Part shown: positions 1 through 7,757 of the stretch, in pieces | Numbering within the stretch: position 1 is the first letter of the stretch | Layout of the letters: every line of letters starts with the position of its first letter | Source: DAOQVR01 sp035341665 | Lineage (GTDB): Bacteria > Chloroflexota > Anaerolineae > JAAYZQ01 | DNA length: 64,000 nt | Direction of reading: 5' to 3' | Assembly (NCBI GenBank): GCA_035341665.1 | Contig: DAOQVR010000018.1 | Location: forward strand, 1-64,000 | Translations under genes and position numbers: made by a program | Notes under the pieces: generated by a model | The model's database searches: none | Seen by the model: only the letters and a program-made list of their open reading frames with translations | Told to the model about the DNA's origin: nothing

Positions 1-60
1 TCCTGCGCGCTCCTCGGGGCTTACCGGACTTGACAAAGCGTGTCCTGACCACGCCGGGCA

Positions 61-82
61 GGGCCGGTCAGGAGACCGGCCC
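61..82 (-). terminator. Perfect hairpin downstream of the nucleotidyltransferase-like gene
   Basis: A perfect 9-bp inverted repeat (GGGCCGGTC / GACCGGCCC) with a 4-nt loop lies about 60 bases past the stop of the minus-strand gene. No T-run follows it on the minus strand, so it may be a transcript-stabilising hairpin rather than an intrinsic terminator. Confidence 0.4.
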
Positions 83-142
83 GGAACATCCTGATGTCCA
101 GGCAGGACCGCTCAGGAGGCCGGCCAGGGACGGCGAATGGCC

Positions 143-1318
143 TCACCTGAGTCGCTGCGCCAAGCCGCGAAGGGCAAGACCGGCCCTCTGCAGGTACGCC
201 AGCGGCCACAGGCCTGGCCTGCCGGGACAGTACCGGCGGCGCATGTACTCTGGGCTGGGGAAGGCCGCCTCGAGGAGAAAGCGCGCGCGCCGGCCCAAGC
301 CGGGCATGGTCGCCAGGGCGAGAAGCGTGTCCGCGGTTGGCGTCCGGTGCCGAAGCACCCACTCCTGCACGCGGCGCTCGCCAGGCGTTGGGGTGAGCTG
401 GGAAACCGCGGCCGTCGCAGCCTCGGGTACGAGCCCAGGCCAAATGGACGCGATTTCGGCCAGCGTGCGCCGGACGGGCAGGACGAGCCGCCACGCTGCT
501 GTCCGACGGACGACGGCATCCCAATCGAGCCCACCGGCGGCGCCCTGGATCAGCAGGGCCATGTCCAGCAGCCGCAGCAGGGAGCTCCCGTACAGGTGGT
601 GCAGCGCTTGGTGGCCGCACAGGTAGACAAGGTGGTCCTCGGGCGCCGGCATGCGGGCCGCGAATCCGTCCCGGAGCACTGGCACGGCGCGGTCAAACCA
701 GTCCGCGACGGGGGTCCGCTCGTAGTAACCGATGTCGTACGGCCGAATGTGCAGGCCGACATAAAACGATGGCTCGGGTGCGATGGGGCGCCCGTAGGCT
801 GCCGAATTGCGGTAGCGCCAGCTGAAGCCGGGCCAAGGATCAGACGTCGACATCCCGAAGCCGACGTCTTGAAGGGCTCGCTCCGCGCGCTCGACCTGGT
901 CCCTGGGCACCAGCAGGTCCAGGTCGACCATCGGCCGCACGCCCGGGTTCTGGTAGAGGGCGTCCACAAAGGCGGCGCCCTTCAGGAGCAGCACGGGCAC
1001 GCCCTCGGCCGCGAAGGCGCGCAGGATCGAGTCCAGCTCGCGGAGCAGCAGGCTGTTATAGGCGGCCGTCTGGTAGTAGGCCTGGGACCACGATTCCTCG
1101 ACGCCCTGAGGGAGAATGTGCTTTCCTCGGAGCTTGTAGTACAGCAGCGCTTGCAGGCTGTTCTGACGCGCAGCCTGGCTCACCCGGTCCCAGTCAAGGG
1201 GCTGTCGGCCGGCCAGGGCGGCTGCCTCTTCCAGGTGACTGGGGTCGAGCACGCCGCGCAGGCAGAGTGTCAGGAACTGCTCCTCGTGGGTGGGCCCGGG
1301 CTCGACGGGTGATGCCAA
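143..1318 (-). CDS. Nucleotidyltransferase-family protein (NTP_transf_5-like)
   Basis: 391 residues. The central segment LLLKGAAFVDALYQ followed by VDLDLLVPRDQVERAERAL is typical of the NTP_transf_5 family (nucleotidyltransferase fold), where the DxD pair is the expected metal-binding motif. Members often sit in polysaccharide or peptide-maturation loci, but nothing in this context fixes a substrate. The start is a TTG codon preceded by AAGGAGGG about 11 bases upstream. A promoter-like sequence lies at 1352-1379. No signal peptide or membrane segment is visible, so it is probably cytoplasmic. The family call rests on motif recognition and the biological role is unknown. Confidence 0.7.
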   Translation of the reverse strand: MASPVEPGPTHEEQFLTLCLRGVLDPSHLEEAAALAGRQPLDWDRVSQAARQNSLQALLYYKLRGKHILPQGVEESWSQAYYQTAAYNSLLLRELDSILRAFAAEGVPVLLLKGAAFVDALYQNPGVRPMVDLDLLVPRDQVERAERALQDVGFGMSTSDPWPGFSWRYRNSAAYGRPIAPEPSFYVGLHIRPYDIGYYERTPVADWFDRAVPVLRDGFAARMPAPEDHLVYLCGHQALHHLYGSSLLRLLDMALLIQGAAGGLDWDAVVRRTAAWRLVLPVRRTLAEIASIWPGLVPEAATAAVSQLTPTPGERRVQEWVLRHRTPTADTLLALATMPGLGRRARFLLEAAFPSPEYMRRRYCPGRPGLWPLAYLQRAGLALRGLAQRLR

Positions 1319-1351
1319 AGGCAGAGGTCCCTCCTTCGGTGACGTTGTTTC

Positions 1352-1379
1352 ATTCTAGCCCGGAACGCGGGTGCGTCAA
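1352..1379 (-). promoter_or_regulatory. Sigma70-type promoter for the nucleotidyltransferase-like gene
   Basis: Read on the minus strand, TTGACG (1374-1379) and TAGAAT (1352-1357) are separated by 16 bp. The predicted start point is about 30 bases upstream of the gene start. Confidence 0.55.
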
Positions 1380-1385
1380 GTCCGT

Positions 1386-1771
1386 GGCGGGTATGGAAAC
1401 CCGCCCTCCAACGGGACGTACGCCCGTCGGGAAGAGGTGCAGCGCACCTGGAAGGTGCACCGCACCGGGGCGAGGGCTCGGTCGGAGACGTTCGCCCATC
1501 AGGGAGAGGTGCAGCGCACCGGGACGAGGGCTCGCTCGGAGACCTTCGCCCATCGGGCAAGAGACCGTCGCCCATCGAGTGGTGGGCGGGTATGGAAACC
1601 CGCCCTACAGCGACACGGGAGGGGCTCGCTCGGAGACCTTCGCCCATCGGGCAAGAGACCATCGCCCATCGGGTGGTGGGCGGGTATGGAAACCCGCCCT
1701 ACAACGACACGAGAGGGGCTCGGTCGAAGACGTTCGTCTATCAGGCAGTGGGCGTGTATGGAAACCCGCCC
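1386..1771. repeat. Intergenic cluster of four hairpin repeats
   Basis: Four copies of an inverted repeat with arms (G)GGCGGGT and ACCCGCC(C) and the invariant 6-nt loop ATGGAA. They lie at 1386-1405, 1584-1605, 1678-1699 and 1750-1771; the last has one arm mismatch. Between copies, phrases such as CTTCGCCCATCGGGCAAGAG recur, giving units of about 72-95 bp. Open frames cross the region on both strands but look like repeat artefacts. The cluster ends just before the mttB-family promoter. Confidence 0.75.
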
Positions 1772-1818
1772 TACAACGACGACGCGAGGGCGCAGCGCCC
1801 ACACTGGGCCGGCGCCCG

Positions 1819-1847
1819 TTGACAGGCGGCAGGACTTGTGCTATTCT
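1819..1847 (+). promoter_or_regulatory. Sigma70-type promoter of the methyltransferase operon
   Basis: TTGACA (1819-1824) and TATTCT (1842-1847) are separated by 17 bp. This gives an untranslated leader of about 210 nt before the ATG at 2068. Confidence 0.65.
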
Positions 1848-1981
1848 ATGGGCGCGATGGCAACCCACCACCACGGCTGCGACCTGGTTGGGCGCGGGCT
1901 CCCATGCAGGGGAGCCGGCTCTGCGGCGCACCTCCGCCCTCGCCCTCTCCTTGAAGCCGGCCTCTGACGCACCGCCCGACC

Positions 1982-2016
1982 CGGGACAGGGGAGCAGGGA
2001 CGGCTCCTGTGTCCCG
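1982..2016 (+). promoter_or_regulatory. Hairpin in the long leader of the methyltransferase operon
   Basis: CGGGACA (1982-1988) pairs with TGTCCCG (2010-2016), and an inner GGAGC/GCTCC pairing extends the stem. A second hairpin (GGCTCCC / GGGAGCC) lies near 1907-1925. The structure sits 40 bases before the AGGAGG ribosome site at 2058-2063. No known riboswitch consensus, including a cobalamin box, was recognised. Confidence 0.35.
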
Positions 2017-2067
2017 CCGTTTGCCGTGGCGTCTCTCCCGAATCTCGCATCTCAATGAGGAGGAAAC

Positions 2068-3543
2068 ATGCTGCGACCCAAGCTCAAGTTCTTGACGGAT
2101 GCCACCGTCGATCGCGTGATCGAGGAGGCCTACAGCCTGCTGCTGGACCCGGGCGTGCGCGTCCACTACGACGAGGCGCTGGACCTGCTGGCAGAGGCGG
2201 GCGCCGACGTGGACCGTGCCTCGCGCGTGGCGCGCATTCCGCGCGCACTTGTGGAAAAGGCGCTCGAGACGGCGCCGAGCTCTTTCTACCTGTATGACCT
2301 GGACGGCAACCCCAAGGTTCACTACGGGGGCGACGACGTCCACTACGACCCCGGCTCGGCCGCCATCGAGATCGCTGACTATGGGGCGAAAGAGTCCCGC
2401 GTTCCGGTCACGGCCGACTGCGAGAACTATGTCCGCCTGGCCGAGATGCTGCCGCAGATCGATGCGGTGGCGACGTCGATCGTGTGCGGCGACGTTCCCC
2501 AGGCCATGTCGGACTGGTACCGGCTCTACCTCTTGCTCCTCTACGCGCGCAAGCCGATCGTGACTGGGACCTTTGCCATCGAGACCTATGCCATCATGCA
2601 CGAGCTGCTGGTGGCGGTGGCGGGCAGCCCGGCAGCGCTGGCGGCCAAGCCGCGCGCCGTCTTTGACGTCTGCCCCTCGCCGCCGCTTCTCTGGAGCGAC
2701 ATCACCTGCGCCAACCTGATCGACTGCGCCCGCACCGGCGTGCCGGCCGAGCTGGTCTCCATGCCGCTGATGGGGGCCACCGGCCCGGCGACCGTGATCG
2801 GCTCGGCGGTGCAGCACTGCGCCGAGTGCCTGAGCGGCGTCACCATCCACCAACTGGCAAAGGCGGGCAGCCCGATCGTGTGGGGTGGCTCGCCGGCCTC
2901 GTTCGACATGCGCACCGGCACGACCCCGATGGGCGCGATGGCGACCATGATGCTCGACTGCACCTATGCCCAGGTGGGCAAGTCGATCAAGCCGGGCGGG
3001 CTGCCGACGCATGCCTACCTCGGCATGAGCGACACCAAGATCGTCGACGCACAGACCGGCCTCGAGTCGGCCTCGGGCGCGATCCTGGGCGCCCTGGCGG
3101 GCGTCAACATGATGTCGGGACCCGGCATGCTCGACTTTGAGAGCTGCTTCAGCCTGGAGAAGCTGGTGATCGACTCGGAGATCGTGGGCATGGCCAAGCG
3201 CCTGGTCAAGGGCGTGGACGACTCGGAGGAGCCGCTGGCGCTCACTGTGATGCGCGAGGTGGGGCACGCCGGCAACTTCCTGAAGAGCACGCATACCCGG
3301 CGCAACTTCCGGCGCGAGGACTATATCCCGACCGGCGTGATCGATCGCGACTTCCGGCAGACATGGTTCGACAAGGGAGCGCTGGATGCCCCGGCGCGGG
3401 CCCACCGGCGGGTGCAGGAGCTGATTGCGGCCTATGAGCCGCTGGCCCTGGCGCCCGAGCTGGTGCGGGAGCTGGAGACAATCGCGACGCGCCACGCGCG
3501 GACCTATGGCCTGGACAAGCTGCCCGGCTTGTCGGCCCGCTAG
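2068..3543 (+). CDS. Trimethylamine methyltransferase (MttB) superfamily protein, non-pyrrolysine
   Basis: 491 residues, close to the usual MttB length. It has the family's N-terminal RVHYDEALDLLAEAGADVD region, GATGPATVIGSAVQ near residue 235 and the C-terminal segment HTRRNFRREDYIPTGVIDR. MttB enzymes transfer a methyl group from a methylated amine or betaine to a cognate corrinoid protein. There is no in-frame amber codon, so this belongs to the pyrrolysine-free branch (MtgB-like), whose known members act on quaternary amines such as glycine betaine rather than trimethylamine. A strong AGGAGG lies 5 bases before the ATG. The corrinoid partner follows 20 bases downstream. Family assignment is firm; the substrate is unknown. 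Confidence 0.9.
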   Translation: MLRPKLKFLTDATVDRVIEEAYSLLLDPGVRVHYDEALDLLAEAGADVDRASRVARIPRALVEKALETAPSSFYLYDLDGNPKVHYGGDDVHYDPGSAAIEIADYGAKESRVPVTADCENYVRLAEMLPQIDAVATSIVCGDVPQAMSDWYRLYLLLLYARKPIVTGTFAIETYAIMHELLVAVAGSPAALAAKPRAVFDVCPSPPLLWSDITCANLIDCARTGVPAELVSMPLMGATGPATVIGSAVQHCAECLSGVTIHQLAKAGSPIVWGGSPASFDMRTGTTPMGAMATMMLDCTYAQVGKSIKPGGLPTHAYLGMSDTKIVDAQTGLESASGAILGALAGVNMMSGPGMLDFESCFSLEKLVIDSEIVGMAKRLVKGVDDSEEPLALTVMREVGHAGNFLKSTHTRRNFRREDYIPTGVIDRDFRQTWFDKGALDAPARAHRRVQELIAAYEPLALAPELVRELETIATRHARTYGLDKLPGLSAR

Positions 3544-3563
3544 AGCAAGCAAAGGAGCAAGAG

Positions 3564-4211
3564 ATGTCTGAAGAGTTGTTCAAGCGAATGGCCCAATCGG
3601 TCATTGACGGAGATGTAGAAGCGGCTGGAGAGGTGGCGCAGGAGGCGCTCGACCTGGGGCAGGACCCCCTGGAGGCGATCAACAAGGGCTTTTCTGCGGG
3701 CATGGACGTCGTCGGCGAGCTCTACTCGAGCGGCGAGTACTTCCTCCCCGACCTGATCCTGGGCGGCGAGGCGATGAAGGCCGCGCTCGCGGTGCTGGAG
3801 CCGGCGCTGCTCGCCACGGGGCAGGAGCGCAAAGTGCTGGGCACAGTCGTGCTTGGCTCGGTGAAGGGCGACATCCACGAGATCGGCAAGGCACTGGTCG
3901 GCTCGATGCTGGCCGCCAACGGCTTCAAGGTCTTTGACCTGGGCATCGACATCGAGGCGGAGCAATTCGTCGCCAAGGCGCGCGAGGTGAACGCCGACAT
4001 CGTGGCGCTCTCCGCACTTCTCACGACGACGATGCTGCGCCAGCGTGAGGTGATCGAGCACCTGGCGGAAGCCGGGCTGCGCGAGCGGGTAAAGGTGATG
4101 GTCGGCGGCTGCCCGGTGACACAGGCGTGGGCAGACACGATCGGGGCGGAGGGCTATGCAGAGGACGCGGCCGGCGCTGTGACCGTGGCCCGGCGCCTGG
4201 TGGCGGCCTGA
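3564..4211 (+). CDS. Cobalamin-binding corrinoid protein (MttC/MtgC-like)
   Basis: 215 residues, the standard size for methyltransferase corrinoid proteins. The N-terminal four-helix domain (about residues 1-85) is followed by a Rossmann-like B12 domain. That domain contains GSVKGDIHEIGK near residue 100, the DxHxxG motif whose His ligates cobalt, then a TTTML region and the GGCPVTQAWADTIGAEGY end motif. It should accept a methyl group from the MttB-family protein encoded immediately upstream and pass it to a tetrahydrofolate methyltransferase. AGGAG precedes the ATG by about 7 bases. The next gene starts 10 bases after the stop, indicating one operon. Confidence 0.93.
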   Translation: MSEELFKRMAQSVIDGDVEAAGEVAQEALDLGQDPLEAINKGFSAGMDVVGELYSSGEYFLPDLILGGEAMKAALAVLEPALLATGQERKVLGTVVLGSVKGDIHEIGKALVGSMLAANGFKVFDLGIDIEAEQFVAKAREVNADIVALSALLTTTMLRQREVIEHLAEAGLRERVKVMVGGCPVTQAWADTIGAEGYAEDAAGAVTVARRLVAA

Positions 4212-4221
4212 GAGGCGACCG

Positions 4222-5391
4222 ATGGGATATCGCTACGCAGTGCTGGGGGCCGGACGGCAGGGGACGGCGTGTGCCTATGACATGGTCCGCTTCGGCGAGG
4301 CGGACAGCGTGCTGCTGGCCGACCAGTCGCTGGAAGCGGCTGAGGCGGCGGCGGCGCGGATCAACAGGATGCTGGCAACCGACAAGGCGCGGGCGGCGCG
4401 GCTGGACGTGTCCGACCAGGCTGCCGTCGTGCAGGCTTTGGCCGGGATCGATGCCTTTCTCAGCGCGGTGCCCTATTACTTCAACCTGGACATCGCCAGG
4501 GCGGCCGTCCGCGCGGGCGCCAGCATGTGCGACCTGGGCGGCAACACCGACCTGGTGCTCGAGGAGCTGGCCCTCGACCGGGAGGCGCAGGCGGCCGGGA
4601 TCAGCCTGATCCCCGACTGCGGCCAGGTGCCCGGCATGGGGACGTCGCTCATGGTGTATGCGATGAGCCTGCTCGACGAGCCGGAGGAGGTGCTGATGTG
4701 GGACGGCGGGCTGCCGCAGGACCCGCGCCCCCCCTTCAACTACCTGCTCACCTTCAACATCGCCGGGCTGACCAACGAGTACGCCGAGTCGCCGGTTTTC
4801 CTGCGGGACGGCAAGCCGACGGTGGTGCCGACCATGACCGAGCTGGAGGAAGTGGTCTTTCCTGAGCCGGTGGGGCGCGTCGAGGCGTTCATGACCGGCG
4901 GCGGGGTGTCGACCATGCCCTGGACGTTTGAGGGCAAGCTCAAGACGCTGCAGAACAAGACGATCCGCTATCCCGGCAGCTTTGCGCAATTGCGCGCTTT
5001 CTACGACCTCGGGCTGTGGCGGACCGATCCAGTTTTTGTTGCGGGCCAGGACGTGGTGCCCCGGGAGCTCTTCCACGCGCTCTTTGAGCCGATGGTCCGC
5101 ATCCCCGGAGAGAAGGACGTGGTCGTCATCCGGATCCGCGCGACGGGCAAGAAGGCAGGCAAGCCCGCCTCGGTCACACTCGACCTGATGGACCTCTTCG
5201 ACGAGGGAACGGGCTTTACCGCCATGGAGCGCACGACGGGCTGGGACGGCGCTATCGTCGCCGGCATGATGGCCCGCGGCCAGACGCCGCGCGGCGCCAA
5301 GCCGGTCGAACTGGCCGTGCCGCCCGCCCTCTTCGTGGAAGAGCTGGCCAAGAGAGGGATTCGCGTAACAACGGAGATAGCGTACGGGTGA
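4222..5391 (+). CDS. Saccharopine dehydrogenase / lysine 6-dehydrogenase-like oxidoreductase
   Basis: 389 residues. The N-terminus YAVLGAGRQGTACAYDM is a Rossmann nucleotide-binding motif, followed by an LSAVPYYFNLDIARAAV segment and CDLGGNTD. That pattern is typical of the saccharopine dehydrogenase / lysine 6-dehydrogenase family, which oxidises or forms C-N bonds at amino acids using NAD(P). It lies 10 bases downstream of the corrinoid protein, so it is co-transcribed with the methyltransferase pair. This suggests that the demethylated product, or the methylated precursor, is an amino-acid derivative. That link is inference; the exact substrate cannot be read from sequence. Confidence 0.75.
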   Translation: MGYRYAVLGAGRQGTACAYDMVRFGEADSVLLADQSLEAAEAAAARINRMLATDKARAARLDVSDQAAVVQALAGIDAFLSAVPYYFNLDIARAAVRAGASMCDLGGNTDLVLEELALDREAQAAGISLIPDCGQVPGMGTSLMVYAMSLLDEPEEVLMWDGGLPQDPRPPFNYLLTFNIAGLTNEYAESPVFLRDGKPTVVPTMTELEEVVFPEPVGRVEAFMTGGGVSTMPWTFEGKLKTLQNKTIRYPGSFAQLRAFYDLGLWRTDPVFVAGQDVVPRELFHALFEPMVRIPGEKDVVVIRIRATGKKAGKPASVTLDLMDLFDEGTGFTAMERTTGWDGAIVAGMMARGQTPRGAKPVELAVPPALFVEELAKRGIRVTTEIAYG

Positions 5392-5400
5392 TGGGGCTGT

Positions 5401-5419
5401 GCCTGGCAACCGGCCAGGC
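5401..5419 (+). terminator. Short hairpin after the methyltransferase operon
   Basis: GCCTGGC / GCCAGGC with a 5-nt loop, starting 9 bases after the operon's last stop codon. The following sequence is only weakly T-rich, so termination is plausible but unproven. Confidence 0.4.
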
Positions 5420-5481
5420 TGTCGTTCCGAGCCCAGTTACGGTCATTCGCAGCTCAAGAACTGTCATCCTGCCCTAGGGAC

Positions 5482-5558
5482 TGTCATTCCGAGCGACTGC
5501 AAGGAGCGAGGAATCTCGGCTGAGCAGCGGTGAGATTCTTCGCTCCGCTCGGGTGACA
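5482..5558. repeat. Palindromic dispersed repeat (TGTCATTCCGAGCG type)
   Basis: The element begins TGTCATTCCGAGCG and ends with the near-complementary GCTCGGGTGACA. An inner GAGCGAGGAATCTC pairs with GAGATTCTTCGCTC, giving an almost full-length 77-bp foldback. Degenerate fragments (GTCGTTCCGAGC, GGTCATTCGCAGC) precede it at about 5420-5450. Similar palindromes are scattered in many bacterial genomes. It occupies most of the 208-bp gap before tilS; no gene is seen in that gap. Confidence 0.6.
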
Positions 5559-5599
5559 AGGTGTCGCAGGCGCAGGACAAGCGCTTCTGATCCAATGAC

Positions 5600-7081
5600 A
5601 TGGTGCTGGAGAGAGTTCGCAAGGCTATCCTGCAGCAGGGGCTGCTCGAGCCCGGTGCACGTGTCGTCGCCGGCGTCTCGGGCGGGCCTGACTCTCTCTG
5701 CCTGCTGCATGTCCTGACCCGCCTGGCGCCCGAGCTGGGCCTCGCGCTGCACGTGGCACACCTGGACCACCGGCTGCGCGGCCCGGAGTCGGCCGCCGAT
5801 GCCGCTTATGTGGCGAAGCTGGCGGGGGAGTGGGGCCTGCCGTGCACCGTCGAGCAGGCCGACGTCAGCGCGATCGCGACCGACCGCCACCTGGCCGTCG
5901 AGGAAGCGGCGCGGCGGGCTCGCTACGCTTTCCTGGCGCGGGTGGCTGTTGCGACCGGCAGCATGGTGATTGTGGTGGGCCACAACGCCGACGACCAGGC
6001 CGAGACGGTGCTCATGCACTTTCTGCGCGGCTCTGGACTGGCGGGGCTGCGCGGGATGCTGCCGAGGGCGCGCCTGGGCGACTACCGGCTTCTGGAGGAG
6101 GCCGGCGCGCCTGCGGCAGCGCTGCCCGAGCTGTGGCTGGTGCGCCCGCTCCTCGAGGTCAGCCGATCGGACATCCTTGCCTACTGCGCCAACGAAGGGC
6201 TGCAGCCCCGCTTTGATCGCTCCAACCTGGACACGACCCTCTTCCGGAACTGGCTGCGCCACCGGGTACTGCCCCTCCTGTCCGAACACAACCCGCGCGT
6301 GCGCGAGGTGCTGTGCAGGTCGGCGCAGGTGCTTGCGGATGAGCACGCCCTGGTGCGCAGCCTGCTTGACGAGGCCTGGGAGGGCCTCGTCGCGGAGGAA
6401 GCACCCGGCCTCGTCGCCCTTGACCTGGCGGCGTGGCGCCGGCTGCCTGCGGCCGTGCAGCGGTCGAGCCTCCGCGAGGCGATCCACCGGCTCCGATGGA
6501 CGCTGCGGGACATTGGCTTTGTTCATGTGGAGGATGCGCTCCGAGTGGCGCAGGAGGGTCCGACAGGGCGACAGGCCACCCTCCCGCAGGGCCTCATGCT
6601 GCGCGTCGAGTACGACCGGCTCGTCGTGGGCGAGGCAGTCGGCGGCGCATCGCTGCCTGACTGGCCGCTGCTGGATCCCGATACCGCGCCTGTGCCAGTG
6701 GTCGTTCCGGGCCAGACACGGCTGCCCGGCGGGTGGGTCCTGGAGGCGAGCCTGGTGCCTGCTGCCGGCCTGCCGCCCGCCTGGGACGCGAACCCTGATC
6801 CCTGGCTGGCCTATGTGGCGTGGCCCGAGCCTGCAGGCGTGCTCTGGCTGCGCACGCGCCAACCGGGCGACTGCTTCTGCCCACTGGGCATGGGGGGGCA
6901 AAGCGTCCGCCTGGCCGGCTGGCTGACCAACCAGAAGGTGCCGCGGGCCGCTCGCTCGAGGATTCCCCTGCTCGTGGGAGAGCCGGGGATCGTCTGGGTG
7001 TGCGGGCAGCGCTTCGACGAGAGGGCCCGGGTGGGGACAGGCACGGAACGCGTGCTGGTCCTGCGCTTCTGGAGGGAGTGA
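5600..7081 (+). CDS. tilS: tRNA(Ile)-lysidine synthase
   Basis: 493 residues. The N-terminal PP-loop ATP-pyrophosphatase motif GVSGGPDSLCLLHVL lies at about residues 25-39. It is followed by AHLDHRLRG and the GHNADDQAETVLMHFLRGSG motif, both diagnostic of TilS. The C-terminal part has the TilS substrate-binding domains, including LRTRQPGDCF near residue 418. The enzyme converts the anticodon C34 of tRNA-Ile(CAU) to lysidine so that it reads AUA codons. The gene stands alone, with the dispersed palindrome upstream and a strong hairpin 2 bases after the stop. The ATG at 5600 has only a weak ribosome site. Confidence 0.95.
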   Translation: MVLERVRKAILQQGLLEPGARVVAGVSGGPDSLCLLHVLTRLAPELGLALHVAHLDHRLRGPESAADAAYVAKLAGEWGLPCTVEQADVSAIATDRHLAVEEAARRARYAFLARVAVATGSMVIVVGHNADDQAETVLMHFLRGSGLAGLRGMLPRARLGDYRLLEEAGAPAAALPELWLVRPLLEVSRSDILAYCANEGLQPRFDRSNLDTTLFRNWLRHRVLPLLSEHNPRVREVLCRSAQVLADEHALVRSLLDEAWEGLVAEEAPGLVALDLAAWRRLPAAVQRSSLREAIHRLRWTLRDIGFVHVEDALRVAQEGPTGRQATLPQGLMLRVEYDRLVVGEAVGGASLPDWPLLDPDTAPVPVVVPGQTRLPGGWVLEASLVPAAGLPPAWDANPDPWLAYVAWPEPAGVLWLRTRQPGDCFCPLGMGGQSVRLAGWLTNQKVPRAARSRIPLLVGEPGIVWVCGQRFDERARVGTGTERVLVLRFWRE

Positions 7082-7083
7082 GC

Positions 7084-7121
7084 AGCGTGGGCTCCGAGCT
7101 CTAGGGGTCGGAGCCCACGCT
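7084..7121. terminator. Bidirectional hairpin between convergent genes
   Basis: A 14-bp perfect stem (AGCGTGGGCTCCGA / TCGGAGCCCACGCT) with a 10-nt loop sits immediately after tilS and 40 bp from the stop of the convergent minus-strand gene. No long T-run is present on either side. Confidence 0.6.
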
Positions 7122-7160
7122 ACGGCGGTCGGCGATCTCCGCTGGGCGGCGCCAGAGTCC

Positions 7161-7565
7161 CTACTTGGGCCGGGGGAAACACCCGAGCTGGCAGTGGGAG
7201 ACGCGAATCCCCAGCGTCTCGGCGGCAGCGGAGGCCTCCATCCGCCTAATGTGAAGGCCGGCCGCGATGGCCCACAGATCGGCGCAGGGGATGCCGGCCG
7301 GCGTCGCAGCAGCACGGATCCGCTTTGCCAGCTCGTCGGACACCGCATCCATCGGTTGCACGATCTTGTGCTTGCCTTCCGCCTTGGGCCCATAGCCGAA
7401 CAGCCCAAGCTGGCAGTGCGATATCCGGACGTCGGCCTCGTTGGCAGCCGCGCCGACGGCGGCCGGGCTGAGGCCAAGATCGGCGGCGATGGCCATCGCC
7501 TGGCCGCAGGGCAATTGCCCGTCGAGCAGCCGGTCCTGGATCGCCCTCTGAAGTGTCGTGTCCAC
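7161..7565 (-). CDS. Small protein with an internal duplication carrying SHCQLG motifs
   Basis: 134 residues starting at a GTG with AAGGAGG 7 bases upstream. Two homologous halves are visible. About residues 22-62 contain AMAIAADLGLSPAAVGAAAN followed by ISHCQLGLFGYGPK. About residues 92-134 contain DLWAIAAGLHIRRMEASAAA followed by VSHCQLGCFPRPK. The predicted helix pairs and the repeated HCQLG cysteine suggest a helix-turn-helix-like or metal-binding fold, but I do not recognise a named function. There is no signal peptide or membrane segment. It is convergent with tilS and followed upstream by repeats. Confidence 0.6.
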   Translation of the reverse strand: MDTTLQRAIQDRLLDGQLPCGQAMAIAADLGLSPAAVGAAANEADVRISHCQLGLFGYGPKAEGKHKIVQPMDAVSDELAKRIRAAATPAGIPCADLWAIAAGLHIRRMEASAAAETLGIRVSHCQLGCFPRPK

Positions 7566-7757
7566 GATGTCCTCCTTGGTGTCTGAAGTCGCCGGATTCT
7601 ACACGATCCATCGCACGTGGGCAACCTACCGGGTGCAGGCGGCCGTGGCACCGGGCCGAATGCCCACCTGGCGCCGTAGTGCAGGGCGCTGGGCCCGCCT
7701 CGCGGCGCAGTGTAGGGCTTGTGCCCGTCCGAAGGTCCAGGACTGACCGCGGCACGA

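Noticed and set aside
1850..2067. Cobalamin riboswitch in the methyltransferase leader
   Set aside because: The leader is structured, but no B12-box or other recognised cobalamin-riboswitch element could be found by eye.
2068..3543. Pyrrolysine-containing MttB
   Set aside because: No in-frame TAG within the 491-codon frame; the gene is complete without readthrough.
1846..3552. 568-codon frame opposite the MttB-like gene
   Set aside because: Arg/His-rich antisense artefact of high-GC codon use; the plus-strand gene has full homology.
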